DNA of 64,000 bases from positions 62,001 through 126,000 of IMG/VR virus record IMGVR_UViG_3300020195_000009. One strand, given 5' to 3'. This document shows, in pieces, positions 45,909-53,871 of the stretch; the stretch's first letter is position 1; every line of letters starts with the position of its first letter. The notes under the pieces were generated by a model, which saw only the letters and a list, made by a program, of their open reading frames with translations, was not told where the DNA came from and ran no database searches. This DNA is from a virus. The translations under genes were made by a program, and so were the position numbers.

Positions 45909-47324
45909 CTACACGAACCGAGAAACGGCATGGGCAACCTCCAACAAGGAATACCCCACCAAAAATAGAATGCCGTAGTTAGTGTTCTCCCAAGCTTTAG
46001 TTCGGCCGCGAAGCTCACGCTCATTCCCGATGCCGGGCTTCTCCGTGATGTCCCGACCAGCCTCCAACTCAGGCCCCGTGGGGCCGAACTGGGTAGCAGC
46101 AAACTTGATAGGATCTCCGGCTAGAACCTTGTACCGGATGTCCTTGTCGTCAAAGCTGCCGATGGAAAAGTGCTGCTGGAGAAGGTTGCCTCTGTTTGAG
46201 GGCATTCGGACCGGACCGATCGAGTAGCGGTCCCCATTGATCTTCAGGATGAAGTCTCGCTGGGACAGGAGCGGAGTCGGACCCGTCCAAACCTCATACG
46301 TGTGGACCGTGGTTCGCCCATGTTCCGTTTGTCGGATCGCCGTCTCGGCGTCATCAGGAGCAACGATGATCTCGTAGGGTCCTTCGTAACCCCCGACGAT
46401 CATCGTACCGAAACAAGACAAGCAATCCGCCTGAGCTTGCTTGTGATGGAACGATACACAAGGGCACGGAATGCCGACGTTCTTCCGAAGAAAGACGCTG
46501 ACTCGTTCGCCGCCTTGTTGGAGAATCCAACGGTTCCTACGGATGGCCTCCCGCCAGATGTAGTCGAGCTTCTCCGTCTCGAACGTGTTGGTAGCCGCTG
46601 CATGCTCCAGGGGGGTTTCAACGAGGTCCTGGGGGGTCACTAGCGAAAGGTTGCACCCTGTCGGTACCCCAACCGTGGTTACACGGTAGAAGATGCGTTG
46701 GTTCAAGTCCGTTTTGAGGAAGGACCGTGGGTACCGATAGGTGCAGGTCACTCGACTTTGCTGGGTTGGGACGATTGGAGGAATCGTCTGCTGGCGGCCA
46801 ACATCCGTGTAGGTATTAGAGTCTATTTCGATCTCACCCGTGTTGCCGGAGACCTTGAGGACCCGAACCTGAACCCCATCCACGTAGACCCACACATCAC
46901 GAGTGTTGTTCGTTGGGATGTTTCGAGACCCTTCGGCAACAAGGGGTGTGTGAAGAGTCCTGAAGACGTACCGAGGAGCATCCATCCCACTTGCAGAGCA
47001 ATCACCAAAGAGGGTGAACTTGTCCGAGACGTCCTCTTCTACGATCAGCTCGTTGTCCGTCTGGTCTCTCCAGAACGTAGAGCCAATAGGTAGGTCCGTG
47101 ATTCGCTCGTAAGGTCCGAACTCGGAGTCAAACGAGCGGTACACGTTGACCCCAAGCAAGTGGAACCTACTGTTCAACGTGAGGATCGCGGGATCATCCC
47201 ATCGAAGGTCGATGACCCCTCGTGTCCCATCGAGCATGAACAGGTTGAGCGGGGGAGCCGGCCACGGAAGCTTCGTCAGCTCCAGTAGTTGTGGCGTCCT
47301 ATCTCGCTGCCCAACATCAGCCAC
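45909..47324 (-). CDS. Neck-region virion protein with cysteine cluster and C-terminal hydrophobic segment
   Basis: The 471-residue protein starts with GTG (GGAGG about 10 bases upstream). Residues about 30-110 resemble a fibronectin-like module (GVIDLRWDDPAILTLNSRFHLLGVNVYRS). Residues about 140-215 hold a VWVYVDGVQVRVLKVSGNTGEIEI module of a type that recurs in this phage. A CPC pair and CLSC near residues 305-325 flank histidines (SFHHKQAQADCLSC) and may bind zinc. The end (YGILFLVGYSLLEVAHAVSRF) is hydrophobic. It lies with connector genes, suggesting a neck or whisker role. Confidence 0.6.
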   Translation of the reverse strand: MADVGQRDRTPQLLELTKLPWPAPPLNLFMLDGTRGVIDLRWDDPAILTLNSRFHLLGVNVYRSFDSEFGPYERITDLPIGSTFWRDQTDNELIVEEDVSDKFTLFGDCSASGMDAPRYVFRTLHTPLVAEGSRNIPTNNTRDVWVYVDGVQVRVLKVSGNTGEIEIDSNTYTDVGRQQTIPPIVPTQQSRVTCTYRYPRSFLKTDLNQRIFYRVTTVGVPTGCNLSLVTPQDLVETPLEHAAATNTFETEKLDYIWREAIRRNRWILQQGGERVSVFLRKNVGIPCPCVSFHHKQAQADCLSCFGTMIVGGYEGPYEIIVAPDDAETAIRQTEHGRTTVHTYEVWTGPTPLLSQRDFILKINGDRYSIGPVRMPSNRGNLLQQHFSIGSFDDKDIRYKVLAGDPIKFAATQFGPTGPELEAGRDITEKPGIGNERELRGRTKAWENTNYGILFLVGYSLLEVAHAVSRFV

Positions 47325-47373
47325 GACCGCACCCCCTCCCTTGAAGATAACGGTCGAGAGCCAGGTCCGCCAT

Positions 47374-47393
47374 GGTGCCTCACCAGAGGCACC
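47374..47393 (-). terminator. Small perfect hairpin between two late genes
   Basis: GGTGCCTC pairs perfectly with GAGGCACC across a four-base loop, just downstream of the 119-residue gene. No U-run follows on the minus strand. It may reduce read-through or protect a 3-prime end. Confidence 0.35.
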
Positions 47394-47408
47394 TGATAGA
47401 GGGATCCG

Positions 47409-47768
47409 TCAGGAGGCTTTAGGGGCCCCGTTTTCCTGAGCTTGAGCTTTTTCAGCTTCCTTCTTGGCCAGCATGTCCGGAGTGACGCCATGGATGGGGT
47501 TCATCTTGCCCGTCTTGCCGTCGATTTCGACCGGGAAGTTGGGCGGGAGACCACGGGACAGAAGAAGACCCTCAAACAGCTTTTGCCGCTCTGCATCGAC
47601 GTTGGCTGCTGCCCGAAGCACGCGAACTCGCTCTTGTTCCAAGTCGAGAAGCCGCTCTGCGCACTGCATACGGGCTTGCTGGAGCTGTCCGAACTTCCCC
47701 AGTAGCTCCGGCTCAACCGGATCATCGAGGGTCAGCTTCTTGGCTTCGGGGTTGGCAGGGGTGCTCAT
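47409..47768 (-). CDS. Small helical late protein (119 residues)
   Basis: The ATG at 47768 is preferred over the one at 47774 because GGAG lies nine bases upstream of it. Residues about 15-70 form a helical hairpin (GKFGQLQQARMQCAERLLDLEQERVRVLRAAANVDAERQKLFEGL). The rest is short and flexible, with VEIDGKTGKMNPIHGVTP. No family is recognised. It is preceded by a candidate promoter motif and followed by a hairpin, so it may start its own transcript. Confidence 0.55.
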   Translation of the reverse strand: MSTPANPEAKKLTLDDPVEPELLGKFGQLQQARMQCAERLLDLEQERVRVLRAAANVDAERQKLFEGLLLSRGLPPNFPVEIDGKTGKMNPIHGVTPDMLAKKEAEKAQAQENGAPKAS

Positions 47769-47829
47769 CTTCATCTTCTCCGAGTCTTGATTTATGATGG
47801 CCCTTGATGGGACGCACCGGGGGTTAGCG

Positions 47830-47841
47830 ATAAAAGGATCC
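47830..47841 (-). promoter_or_regulatory. Candidate late promoter motif
   Basis: The plus strand reads ATAAAAGGATCC (minus strand GGATCCTTTTAT). The same 12 bases occur at 55713-55724, and both lie 45-60 bases before a gene start in a region between genes. A phage-specific late promoter is the likely reading; no matching -35 box is evident. Confidence 0.4.
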
Positions 47842-47884
47842 TGGTTTCAACAGTCAGAGGTTTCCTGACCCTACACCGCTACCA

Positions 47885-48775
47885 TTAAACGCCCATGAAT
47901 TTTCGCGGGGACAGGACTCCCCTCCCGACATAGGGGCCGAAGGAGCTTCGGATCCCTGCTCCGTACTTAGGCTGCTGCAAACCCTTGACGAACTTAACCG
48001 TGGCCTTGGCTCGCTCAAGCTGCTTGTCGAACAGGTCGCTAGCCCCTGACTTGAGGGATTCGTACTTGCTCGACTTGTCGATCGTCAAAGAAATTCCACC
48101 GATCGAGTAGTCGAACTCATCCGCCACCCAATTGATCTGAAGGGCTTGGAGGGCGTAGATCATCGCTCCGGTGAGGAGGAGGGTCTTCCACTCTGGGCGA
48201 TACTGCGCCATTTGCTCGATGTTACCAAAGGGGGTACGAGGAGGCGTGGCGATGACCATGTCCAGGGATCGATCTAAGTACTCCAGCAACTCAACGTCTT
48301 CCCAGATGTAGCCAAAAACCCTGCTGAATTGGTTGACTGTCTCCTCGTGGGCGGGGGGCCTGAATTTGTAGAACTTGTCCGGGTTTTGGTCCCTGAGCAG
48401 CATCCGAAGACGGTTGATGAGTTCGATTTCAAGCGGGGAGTAACATACGGGCATCGCTGTCTCGCGATCACGTACGTTGAACTCCTGCACCACGGTTTGA
48501 AGAGGCCCGCCAACGATCTCACGCATAACCCAACGGATTCGGTAATCTCCGAGGTTAGCATCCAGAGGAATGATGAGGCTGGCGTAGTATTCTCCAACCG
48601 TTGGGTTCAACGGGTTCCTCTTGGGGGTACCTACGAGCACTTCGAGGCCGGTCGTGAAGTCGTAGATGGCGTAGTAAATTTCAGCCGCGTTGATAGGGTG
48701 CCCTGACGAGTTGGTCAGGAAGAGGTTGAGGTCGTCTCGGCCTAGCTGTTGTCCTCGAAGGAAGCCTACACCCAT
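47885..48775 (-). CDS. Neck/adaptor-like protein with N-terminal macroglobulin/Ig-like domain
   Basis: Residues 1-110 are a beta domain (QLGRDDLNLFLTNSSGHPIN and VGEYYASLIIPLDANLGDYRIRWVMRE) of the kind that recurs in the next three genes. Residues about 120-260 are helical with PLEIELINRLRMLLRDQNPD, then WKTLLLTGAMIYALQALQ and SIGGISLTIDKSSKYESLKSG. The end is RSSFGPYVGRGVLSPRKF. The fusion of a beta module to a helical adaptor-like part, next to connector genes, suggests a neck protein. No precise T4 counterpart is known to me. Confidence 0.55.
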   Translation of the reverse strand: MGVGFLRGQQLGRDDLNLFLTNSSGHPINAAEIYYAIYDFTTGLEVLVGTPKRNPLNPTVGEYYASLIIPLDANLGDYRIRWVMREIVGGPLQTVVQEFNVRDRETAMPVCYSPLEIELINRLRMLLRDQNPDKFYKFRPPAHEETVNQFSRVFGYIWEDVELLEYLDRSLDMVIATPPRTPFGNIEQMAQYRPEWKTLLLTGAMIYALQALQINWVADEFDYSIGGISLTIDKSSKYESLKSGASDLFDKQLERAKATVKFVKGLQQPKYGAGIRSSFGPYVGRGVLSPRKFMGV

Positions 48776-48776
48776 G

Positions 48777-49265
48777 TCACCACCCGTACTTTCCGCAACC
48801 GGATGGGGTCAAGCACTTCCATTGGCAACTACCCACGGGGTTCAAGTTGGTGCAGCCACAACCCCCAGAGGAGCAACCACAACCAAGTCTCTGGTATGTG
48901 ACACCAGGGAGGTATTGAGCCGTATCGAAGACCTTGAACCCGAAGCGGTCGGAAGCGAACGGAGAGCCGAATGACTCCTGAAACTTCCACTCTACGAACC
49001 AATCCCCTGGTTGACCGCACTGACCAGCAACCCCCGAGACGTAGTACTCCCCGATGTCAGCGTTCACGGGGGTCCGGTCACAAGGGCCAACCCGCATCGG
49101 TGCGCAAGCCCCCTTGGAGTAACGGAAGAGCGTGAATGTGACCTTAAAGGGGCTGACGGGGTTACCTGCTGTGTCCGTGATGAAGATGGGGAGGTCCCCT
49201 CTTTGGAATACATACCCCCACTTGAAGATCCCAGGGCTGACGGATCTAGCAATCATTCTTCTCAC
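48777..49265 (-). CDS. Cysteine-rich virion protein with Ig-like domain
   Basis: Residues about 15-120 form a beta domain beginning YVFQRGDLPIFITDTAGNPVSPF, closely resembling the start of the next-door 296-residue protein. The C-terminal 40 residues are cysteine-rich (RLGCGCSSGGCGCTNLN and CQWKCLTPSGCGKYGW), which could bind metals or make disulfides. A GTG at 49265 gives 162 residues, and an ATG nine bases in is an alternative. It overlaps the previous gene end by 20 or 11 bases. Confidence 0.55.
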   Translation of the reverse strand: MRRMIARSVSPGIFKWGYVFQRGDLPIFITDTAGNPVSPFKVTFTLFRYSKGACAPMRVGPCDRTPVNADIGEYYVSGVAGQCGQPGDWFVEWKFQESFGSPFASDRFGFKVFDTAQYLPGVTYQRLGCGCSSGGCGCTNLNPVGSCQWKCLTPSGCGKYGW

Positions 49266-49656
49266 CCGGCCCGATAAAAGAAGCCTTCATCCCGCTTCCA
49301 AGGGCCACCCCACCCGAAACAACGTCGTAATCCTGAGCTAGGATCTGAGATCCAACAGGGTAAGTGACGAGAAGACGCCAGTAACCCACGGCGTTGGGGC
49401 GCCAACGAACGCTGTAGGGGCCGTTTGGACCGGGAATCTCGTGCCAGTAGACCTTCCCAGAGACGACCTGCGGGTCCAAGATCCCAACACCAGATACGAG
49501 CGCCCAAGTGAGCAGAGAGTTGTTGAAGAAGACCTGAAACACGACCTGACTGATCGTCAACCCGGCCTGTCGAGTGAACCCGTCAAGTTGAAAGAAGTCC
49601 GCCTGGTCGTAGACAACCTGGTTGGACTGTACCAGTCTGCCTCGGGTTGTGGCCAT
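49246..49656 (-). CDS. Ig-like domain virion protein (136 residues)
   Basis: The protein is essentially one beta domain with YDQADFFQLDGFTRQAGLTI, TWALVSGVGILDPQVVSGKVYW and YSVRWRPNAVGYWRLLVTYP. It matches the second half of the 181-residue protein two genes upstream almost segment for segment, including LSWALVSGVGIPDIQV there. These small virion proteins may decorate the capsid or neck. No enzymatic features are seen. Confidence 0.6.
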   Translation of the reverse strand: MATTRGRLVQSNQVVYDQADFFQLDGFTRQAGLTISQVVFQVFFNNSLLTWALVSGVGILDPQVVSGKVYWHEIPGPNGPYSVRWRPNAVGYWRLLVTYPVGSQILAQDYDVVSGGVALGSGMKASFIGPGEKNDC

Positions 49657-49664
49657 CCATTACC

Positions 49665-50219
49665 TCACCCTCGCCAACTGTCATCGAGGACGAAGTTTGG
49701 GTCCTTGATCACGCTGTAGAGGCCCTTAACGTAGGATTCGAGGTCCTGCGTATACCCGTAGGTGTTTGCAGCCGCGTGGAGCTTCTGGGTTGCCGGAGCA
49801 CTCTTCGCTTTCAGGTGGTCGATCTTGTTCGACTTCAACTGGCGAATGCCCCTCTCCATCATCTCCAGCGTCGCCCCTCGGGCGTCTGCATCATCCCCCT
49901 CGGAGTCTTCAACGAGGGTAATGTACGACTTCAAGAGACCCTCGGCCGCCTTTACGGCTTTATCGCTGTTCTCGAATAGTTTGTCGTAAGCTCGGTCGAA
50001 CTTCTTTGCCGCAGAGCTGTCGGCGTTCTCGACCTTCTTCTTCAACGACTCCAGCTCAGAAAACAGCTTCTTGTTCTCTGCGAATCGAGCTTCCGATTGA
50101 TCCGCAGCCTTCCCGGCTGGAGCGTGGTTGACACCCCTCGATCCTTGCCGCCCCAGGAACCTGGAAGCCACACGGCGATGGAGGAGGGCATCTTGAAACG
50201 CTCGAAGGGGCTCAGTCAC
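49665..50219 (-). CDS. Helical late protein (184 residues), unknown
   Basis: Residues about 40-180 are predicted helical, with coiled-coil character (FAENKKLFSELESLKKKVENADSSAAKKFDRAYDKLFE and EMMERGIRQLKSNKIDHL). The N-terminus is basic (FLGRQGSRGVNH). It lies between two paralogous Ig-like genes and overlaps the upstream one by four bases (ATGA). A structural or scaffolding role is inferred from place. Confidence 0.55.
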   Translation of the reverse strand: MTEPLRAFQDALLHRRVASRFLGRQGSRGVNHAPAGKAADQSEARFAENKKLFSELESLKKKVENADSSAAKKFDRAYDKLFENSDKAVKAAEGLLKSYITLVEDSEGDDADARGATLEMMERGIRQLKSNKIDHLKAKSAPATQKLHAAANTYGYTQDLESYVKGLYSVIKDPNFVLDDSWRG

Positions 50220-50761
50220 GGGGTTCTCCGAATGAAAGAAGACCGGAGACCGAGAACACCAGGAGCCCCAGCTTGAGGGACCACGTCGTAAGAGAGTGAA
50301 ACAGCCTGATCAAACGCAGGGTAGGTAAGGATCAAACGCCAGGGGCCAACCATGTTAGGGAAGAATCGAACATTGTAAAAGCCCGTAGAAAACTCCGTCC
50401 AATAGACCTTGCCCGCTGTGACTTGGATGTCTGGGATCCCTACCCCAGACACCAAGGCCCACGAAAGCTGGTTGGCCCCCGCGTAGATCCGAAGAACCAG
50501 ATTGCCAGGTAGGACATCTTGCGAACGAGTCTTGCCGTCCACCAAGAAGAGATCGACTTGGTCAAGGACCGGCCGTCCCGATTGAACCACCCGTAAAGGG
50601 GGTGAATGTCGAACAGGCGCAGCAAAGCCCGTGACCACGGTGAGGTTGGCCCCCATCGTGGCTGATCCAGCGATTCCGGCTGTAGCCTTGAGTTGAACTT
50701 GACCGTCGGCTGTAAGCGTAGAACCGCTGGATAGATCCGCGTCGATGTTGACGATGGGCAC
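50216..50761 (-). CDS. Ig-like domain virion protein (181 residues)
   Basis: Residues about 60-170 form the same beta domain as the 136-residue protein two genes downstream: VDLFLVDGKTRSQDVLPG, LSWALVSGVGIPDIQVTAGKVYW and WRLILTYPAFDQAVSLSYDV. The N-terminal 55 residues are small-residue-rich (DADLSSGSTLTADGQVQLKA), resembling the repeats of the fibre-like proteins farther upstream. That suggests a hybrid of two virion modules. The start is GTG with no strong ribosome binding site. Confidence 0.55.
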   Translation of the reverse strand: MPIVNIDADLSSGSTLTADGQVQLKATAGIAGSATMGANLTVVTGFAAPVRHSPPLRVVQSGRPVLDQVDLFLVDGKTRSQDVLPGNLVLRIYAGANQLSWALVSGVGIPDIQVTAGKVYWTEFSTGFYNVRFFPNMVGPWRLILTYPAFDQAVSLSYDVVPQAGAPGVLGLRSSFIRRTP

Positions 50762-50787
50762 AGGTGTCTTTTACGGAAGGTGACCTA

Positions 50788-51186
50788 TTACCCTTCGGAG
50801 ACCGTAAGTGCTCCGATGGCAAACGACACCTGGTCGCCCGTACCGACGGTCTTGGGGGTGCCAAGGACTCCCTTGTAGAGCATGTTCCCTACGGTCAGGG
50901 CATCCAGGATGGCCGTATGGGTGATCGTCCCCCAGGGGGCCGTCGCTACCGGGAAGGTAACAGCGACACCGTTCGAGACCGAACCCGCCGAGATCGTTCC
51001 CCAGGAGATGGACTGACGGGCATACGACCCACCAGAAACCTCAGCCGCCTGCGAGCCCGTATCCGTGGGATCGGCCGTGAAGAGACCGGAGTACACGGTT
51101 GCTGGGAACGTGTAGGTGAACTGAGCGTTGTTCTTGAGGACTCGGTCGAGAACGCGGTCCTCCAGGAAATCGGTCTTTGCGGTCAT
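50788..51186 (-). CDS. Phage tail fibre family protein (132 residues)
   Basis: The sequence pattern matches a widespread small tail-fibre/virion family: AKTDFLEDRVLDRVLKN at the start, YSGLFTADPTDTGSQAAEVSGGSYARQSI in the middle, and WGTITHTAILDALTVGNMLYKGVL with GDQVSFAIGALTVSEG at the end. Length also fits. AGGAG lies upstream of the ATG. Members are found in tail-fibre or virion surface regions of many phages and lack enzymatic function. Confidence 0.75.
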   Translation of the reverse strand: MTAKTDFLEDRVLDRVLKNNAQFTYTFPATVYSGLFTADPTDTGSQAAEVSGGSYARQSISWGTISAGSVSNGVAVTFPVATAPWGTITHTAILDALTVGNMLYKGVLGTPKTVGTGDQVSFAIGALTVSEG

Positions 51187-51234
51187 CTGAGCATCTCCTC
51201 TTTACGTGGGCTTTGTCTCGGAGTACCGAGCAAA

Positions 51235-51891
51235 TTACTTAGGTTTGAAAGGTTTTCTGGGCGGATTGAGATCAATCATCCCGTTGTTGGCTGACGGGGT
51301 CTTGTTCTTTGACTTGCCACTACCCGTCGCATCAATGAATTGTTGAAGCGTAGTTGCCCCGTTGACCGAGGGCATGGGAGACGGTGCTCCAGGGTGTGGT
51401 GTCCAGGTAATGTCCGCTTGGAAGAAGGTTCCACCGGCTTGAAGATTCGCAAGGATCAACCGGGTAACAAGAAGGTCACCGACTGTGAACCCAGACCCAG
51501 AAGCCGCCAAGGTAGCAGTCAGGAACGCAATCAACGAGGTGTTGAGGTCTGCACTTCCAACAAGGGAGGCACCCAAGGCGAAGGCGGCCTTTACATCCGA
51601 GGAGAATGAGGTGTCTCCTGCAAAGGCAGCTTGAAGAGCAAGAGTTGCAAGGAGATTTGAAGCGTAGGAAGCGTCCCCTGAGAGGGTAGAGTTCACAAGG
51701 AACGCAAGTCCTGCGTCTCCAGACTGGGAAGCACCACCAGAGATTGTAGAGCCCACAGGGAGCGCTAATCCTGCGTCTCCAGACTGGGAAGCACCACCAG
51801 AGATTGTGACACCCAACGGGTAGTTGGCCGTCGCATCTACGGTTTGCGTAGATGACCCATCCAGTGTCGCGTCTACGGCATGATCCGTCAT
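51235..51891 (-). CDS. Repeat-rich fibre-like protein (218 residues)
   Basis: Residues about 20-145 consist of short repeats built on a [LI]SGGASQSGDAGLA core; at DNA level the first copies are 60 bases apart. The C-terminus (WTPHPGAPSPMPSVNGATTLQQFID and NPPRKPFKPK) matches that of the 397-residue protein encoded just upstream, so these are paralogues. The repeats alternate small polar and hydrophobic residues, suggesting a beta-solenoid or fibrous trimer. GGAGC precedes the ATG. Confidence 0.65.
   Translation of the reverse strand: MTDHAVDATLDGSSTQTVDATANYPLGVTISGGASQSGDAGLALPVGSTISGGASQSGDAGLAFLVNSTLSGDASYASNLLATLALQAAFAGDTSFSSDVKAAFALGASLVGSADLNTSLIAFLTATLAASGSGFTVGDLLVTRLILANLQAGGTFFQADITWTPHPGAPSPMPSVNGATTLQQFIDATGSGKSKNKTPSANNGMIDLNPPRKPFKPK
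51709..51807. repeat. 60-base tandem repeat inside fibre-like gene
   Basis: Positions 51709-51747 and 51769-51807 are identical over 39 bases, with a period of 60 bases (20 codons). The copies encode one of the protein repeats exactly, so recent expansion or slippage is likely. Confidence 0.85.
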
Positions 51892-51908
51892 GTAAACCTA
51901 GCTCCGCT

Positions 51909-53102
51909 TCATCCCTCGAAGGAGGTTTTCCGAGGTGGGTTCAAAACGATCGTCACCGCATGTTCCGTCGGAGGCTTCAACCGTTCCTTACTCAAGCCCA
52001 AAGAATCAATGAATTGTTGAAGGGCAAAGGCATTGTTGAGCGTTGGTTTCGGTGTGGGGGCCGCAGGGTGGGGGGTCCAAAGGACCCCCGCCGCTACCTC
52101 GGATTGACCAACCATAGTTGAGGTGACGAAACGGACACATAGAGGGACCGCAGTAATGTCTGAAATACCAGTCAGAATGGCGTCAATTAGATCCGTGAGT
52201 TGAGGAGCTGTGACCGTAGAGTCACCCGCCAATGTAGTTGTCTCGGCGTAGTTGACGGACATGGCCGAGATGAAGTCCGAATCTCCGTTCAACACAGCAT
52301 TGATGGTAAAGGTCAACAAAACATCAGAGAGAACGGAGCCGCTCCCACTAAATATGGATGTAAGGGCGTATATAGCAGTCATGCCAGCGACCACGGATGC
52401 GGCTGCATCGGCATCTGCGAGACCCAAATTAAACTGATCGTAAAGAACGGGGACGTAGAAGTCACCTTCCCCGCTCATCGAGGAAATCGCAGCTAGCTTG
52501 AGGACGATCTCTGAGGTTACAGAGGCGTCCGCAAACAGCGATGTGGTTGTCCTGTAGTGAACCGTCCCGTTAGCCGAAACATCACCAGAACCAGACAAGG
52601 TGGCTTCTGGGAGTAGGATCTTGGTAAGAGTTTGGGTGACCGTACCTCCACCACTCAAAGAGGCATCGACCAAGATTGCAAGCACAGCGCTGGCTGTAAC
52701 CGAAGCCCCCCCGGCTGGGCTTGAGGTTACGAAGAACCCGAGACCGATCGAACCTGAAAGGGTGGCTCCTCCTGGTACAGAAGCAGTAATCGCAAAGTTT
52801 TGACCCAGCGAGGAAGTAACGGTACTTCCACCTGAAAGAGCCGCTGTGATCAGGTCCGTGAGTTGAGGGGCAGTGAGAGTGACCCCACCTGATAGCGAAG
52901 CGGTTACCCCGTAAACAATGGAGAGGTCTGCAAAAAGGGTAGAAGAACCTGCAAAGGAGGCGTCTGCCGCGTAGGCTACCCCTGCATCCGCTGTTTGGGT
53001 TGCCCCCCCTGAGAGAGTGGCGTCGACATCAATCGGGGCGGTCCCAAGTTCGAGATCGCCTAGTAAGGCATCTCCAAGAACGCCAGTGTCCCTATCGGCC
53101 AT
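51909..53102 (-). CDS. Repeat-rich fibre-like protein (397 residues)
   Basis: Residues about 25-330 are made of around ten repeats of 25-32 residues with a [SA]LSGG[AGS][TS]VT core (for example ASLSGGVTLTAPQLTDLIT and ATLSGSGDVSANGTV). The last 60 residues, WTPHPAAPTPKPTLNNAFALQQFID, match the shorter paralogue at 51235-51891. Length and repeat type fit an elongated fibre. The two genes probably arose by duplication and then changed repeat number. Confidence 0.65.
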   Translation of the reverse strand: MADRDTGVLGDALLGDLELGTAPIDVDATLSGGATQTADAGVAYAADASFAGSSTLFADLSIVYGVTASLSGGVTLTAPQLTDLITAALSGGSTVTSSLGQNFAITASVPGGATLSGSIGLGFFVTSSPAGGASVTASAVLAILVDASLSGGGTVTQTLTKILLPEATLSGSGDVSANGTVHYRTTTSLFADASVTSEIVLKLAAISSMSGEGDFYVPVLYDQFNLGLADADAAASVVAGMTAIYALTSIFSGSGSVLSDVLLTFTINAVLNGDSDFISAMSVNYAETTTLAGDSTVTAPQLTDLIDAILTGISDITAVPLCVRFVTSTMVGQSEVAAGVLWTPHPAAPTPKPTLNNAFALQQFIDSLGLSKERLKPPTEHAVTIVLNPPRKTSFEG

Positions 53103-53152
53103 CGCTCAGGCCCTCAGGGTTCGTGAGCGTGGTCGTTTCCGTCGGCATGGCC

Positions 53153-53173
53153 CCTACCCCTAGAAGGGGTAGG
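53153..53173 (-). terminator. Hairpin upstream of repeat-rich fibre gene
   Basis: Nine bases (CCTACCCCT) pair with AGGGGTAGG across a three-base loop. The hairpin sits between the endonuclease VII-like remnant and the fibre-like gene. No U-run follows, so it may be a weak terminator or an RNA-processing site. Confidence 0.35.
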
Positions 53174-53182
53174 CAAGCATTA

Positions 53183-53453
53183 TCAGGGGGTAGATGGCGC
53201 CGAACGAGAGCCCCATCTCTCAAGGTATTCAACGGCAGACCGCAACACCTTCAAGTCGTCCTTCGCGTACCCGAGGACGAGATTGCAGTTCCGGTGGATG
53301 AGGCCCCTCACACACTTACCGCTCTGCTCTGTCCCTAGCTACACACTCGGAGACGTGGCACTTCTTGCACTGAGACCAGAGCTTCCCCGTCTTCTTGTAG
53401 ACGTAGAACTCGGACTCGGCCTTCTCAATCTGACACTTGGTACATCGCCTCAT
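53183..53453 (-). pseudogene. Remnant of an endonuclease VII-type gene
   Basis: The 390-base gap between larger genes holds two pieces of one family. A frame from the ATG at 53453 gives 45 residues: MRRCTKCQIEKAESEFYVYK, then CKKCH, which is the zinc-binding start of recombination endonuclease VII-like proteins. A frame shifted by one base then reads GKCVRGLIHRNCNLVLGYAK and LKVLRSAVEYLERWG up to the stop at 53183, the family's C-terminal part (VRGLLC-x-CN-x-LG, then AAIxYL). The central catalytic HxH/DHD region of about 40-60 residues is missing and the halves are out of frame. The upper half may still be a 45-residue zinc protein. Confidence 0.6.
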
Positions 53454-53494
53454 GCGACGAGCTTACACCGCCCATCCCATGTGACAAACGTTTA

Positions 53495-53749
53495 TCACCC
53501 CATATGGCAGATACTCTTCAATGATTTTATGGCGTTCGCATACGGCTGCGCCGCTACCTTGGCGGTGTTGTTGAACCAGCCGGTCTTCAACTCGTTGATG
53601 TCGGCGATAGCGGTGTCGAAGACGAAATAGACTCGGTTGTTCTCCCGGTCCGTTCGGGTCATCTCGACTCCAGCCGTCTGGAGGTACGCCGCGAAATAGA
53701 GATCGGGGGTCCGAAAGTCCTTCGGACTTGTTGTCGTCTTCGCTGACAT
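53495..53749 (-). CDS. DUF5659-like small protein
   Basis: The ATG at 53749 is preferred because GAGG lies six bases upstream; the ATG at 53782 has no ribosome binding site. The 84-residue product contains PDLYFAAYLQTAGVEMTR, NRVYFVFDT and AQPYANAIKSLKSI, which fits the DUF5659 pattern (a TSDLYLAAFL-like start, then a VxFVF core and a C-terminal helix). Such proteins are common small phage proteins of unknown role. It is the first gene after a hairpin, so it may be separately transcribed. Confidence 0.7.
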   Translation of the reverse strand: MSAKTTTSPKDFRTPDLYFAAYLQTAGVEMTRTDRENNRVYFVFDTAIADINELKTGWFNNTAKVAAQPYANAIKSLKSICHMG

Positions 53750-53831
53750 TTCAGCCTCATCTGATCTGGTTCTTACGTTCATGTGCGAGATTCAATCTGG
53801 GTATGGGATCTGGATTTACATCATATATTTG

Positions 53832-53859
53832 AGGGGCTCCGGGTCAAACCGGAGCCCCT
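53832..53859 (-). terminator. Hairpin after the 259-residue virion gene
   Basis: Eleven bases (AGGGGCTCCGG) pair with CCGGAGCCCCT across a six-base loop, 12 bases after the stop of the 259-residue gene. The downstream minus strand is AT-rich (CAAATATATGATG) without a U-run. GC content and place suggest a terminator or mRNA 3-prime stabiliser. Confidence 0.6.
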
Positions 53860-53871
53860 ACGAGCCAAGCA

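Noticed and set aside
51661-51810. CRISPR-like array
   Set aside because: Only two 39-base identical units at a 60-base period, both in frame within a repeat-protein gene; these are coding repeats.
53283-53630. Plus-strand 115-codon frame over the intergenic region
   Set aside because: It runs across the endonuclease VII-like remnant and the DUF5659-like gene on the other strand and shows no domain or ribosome binding site.
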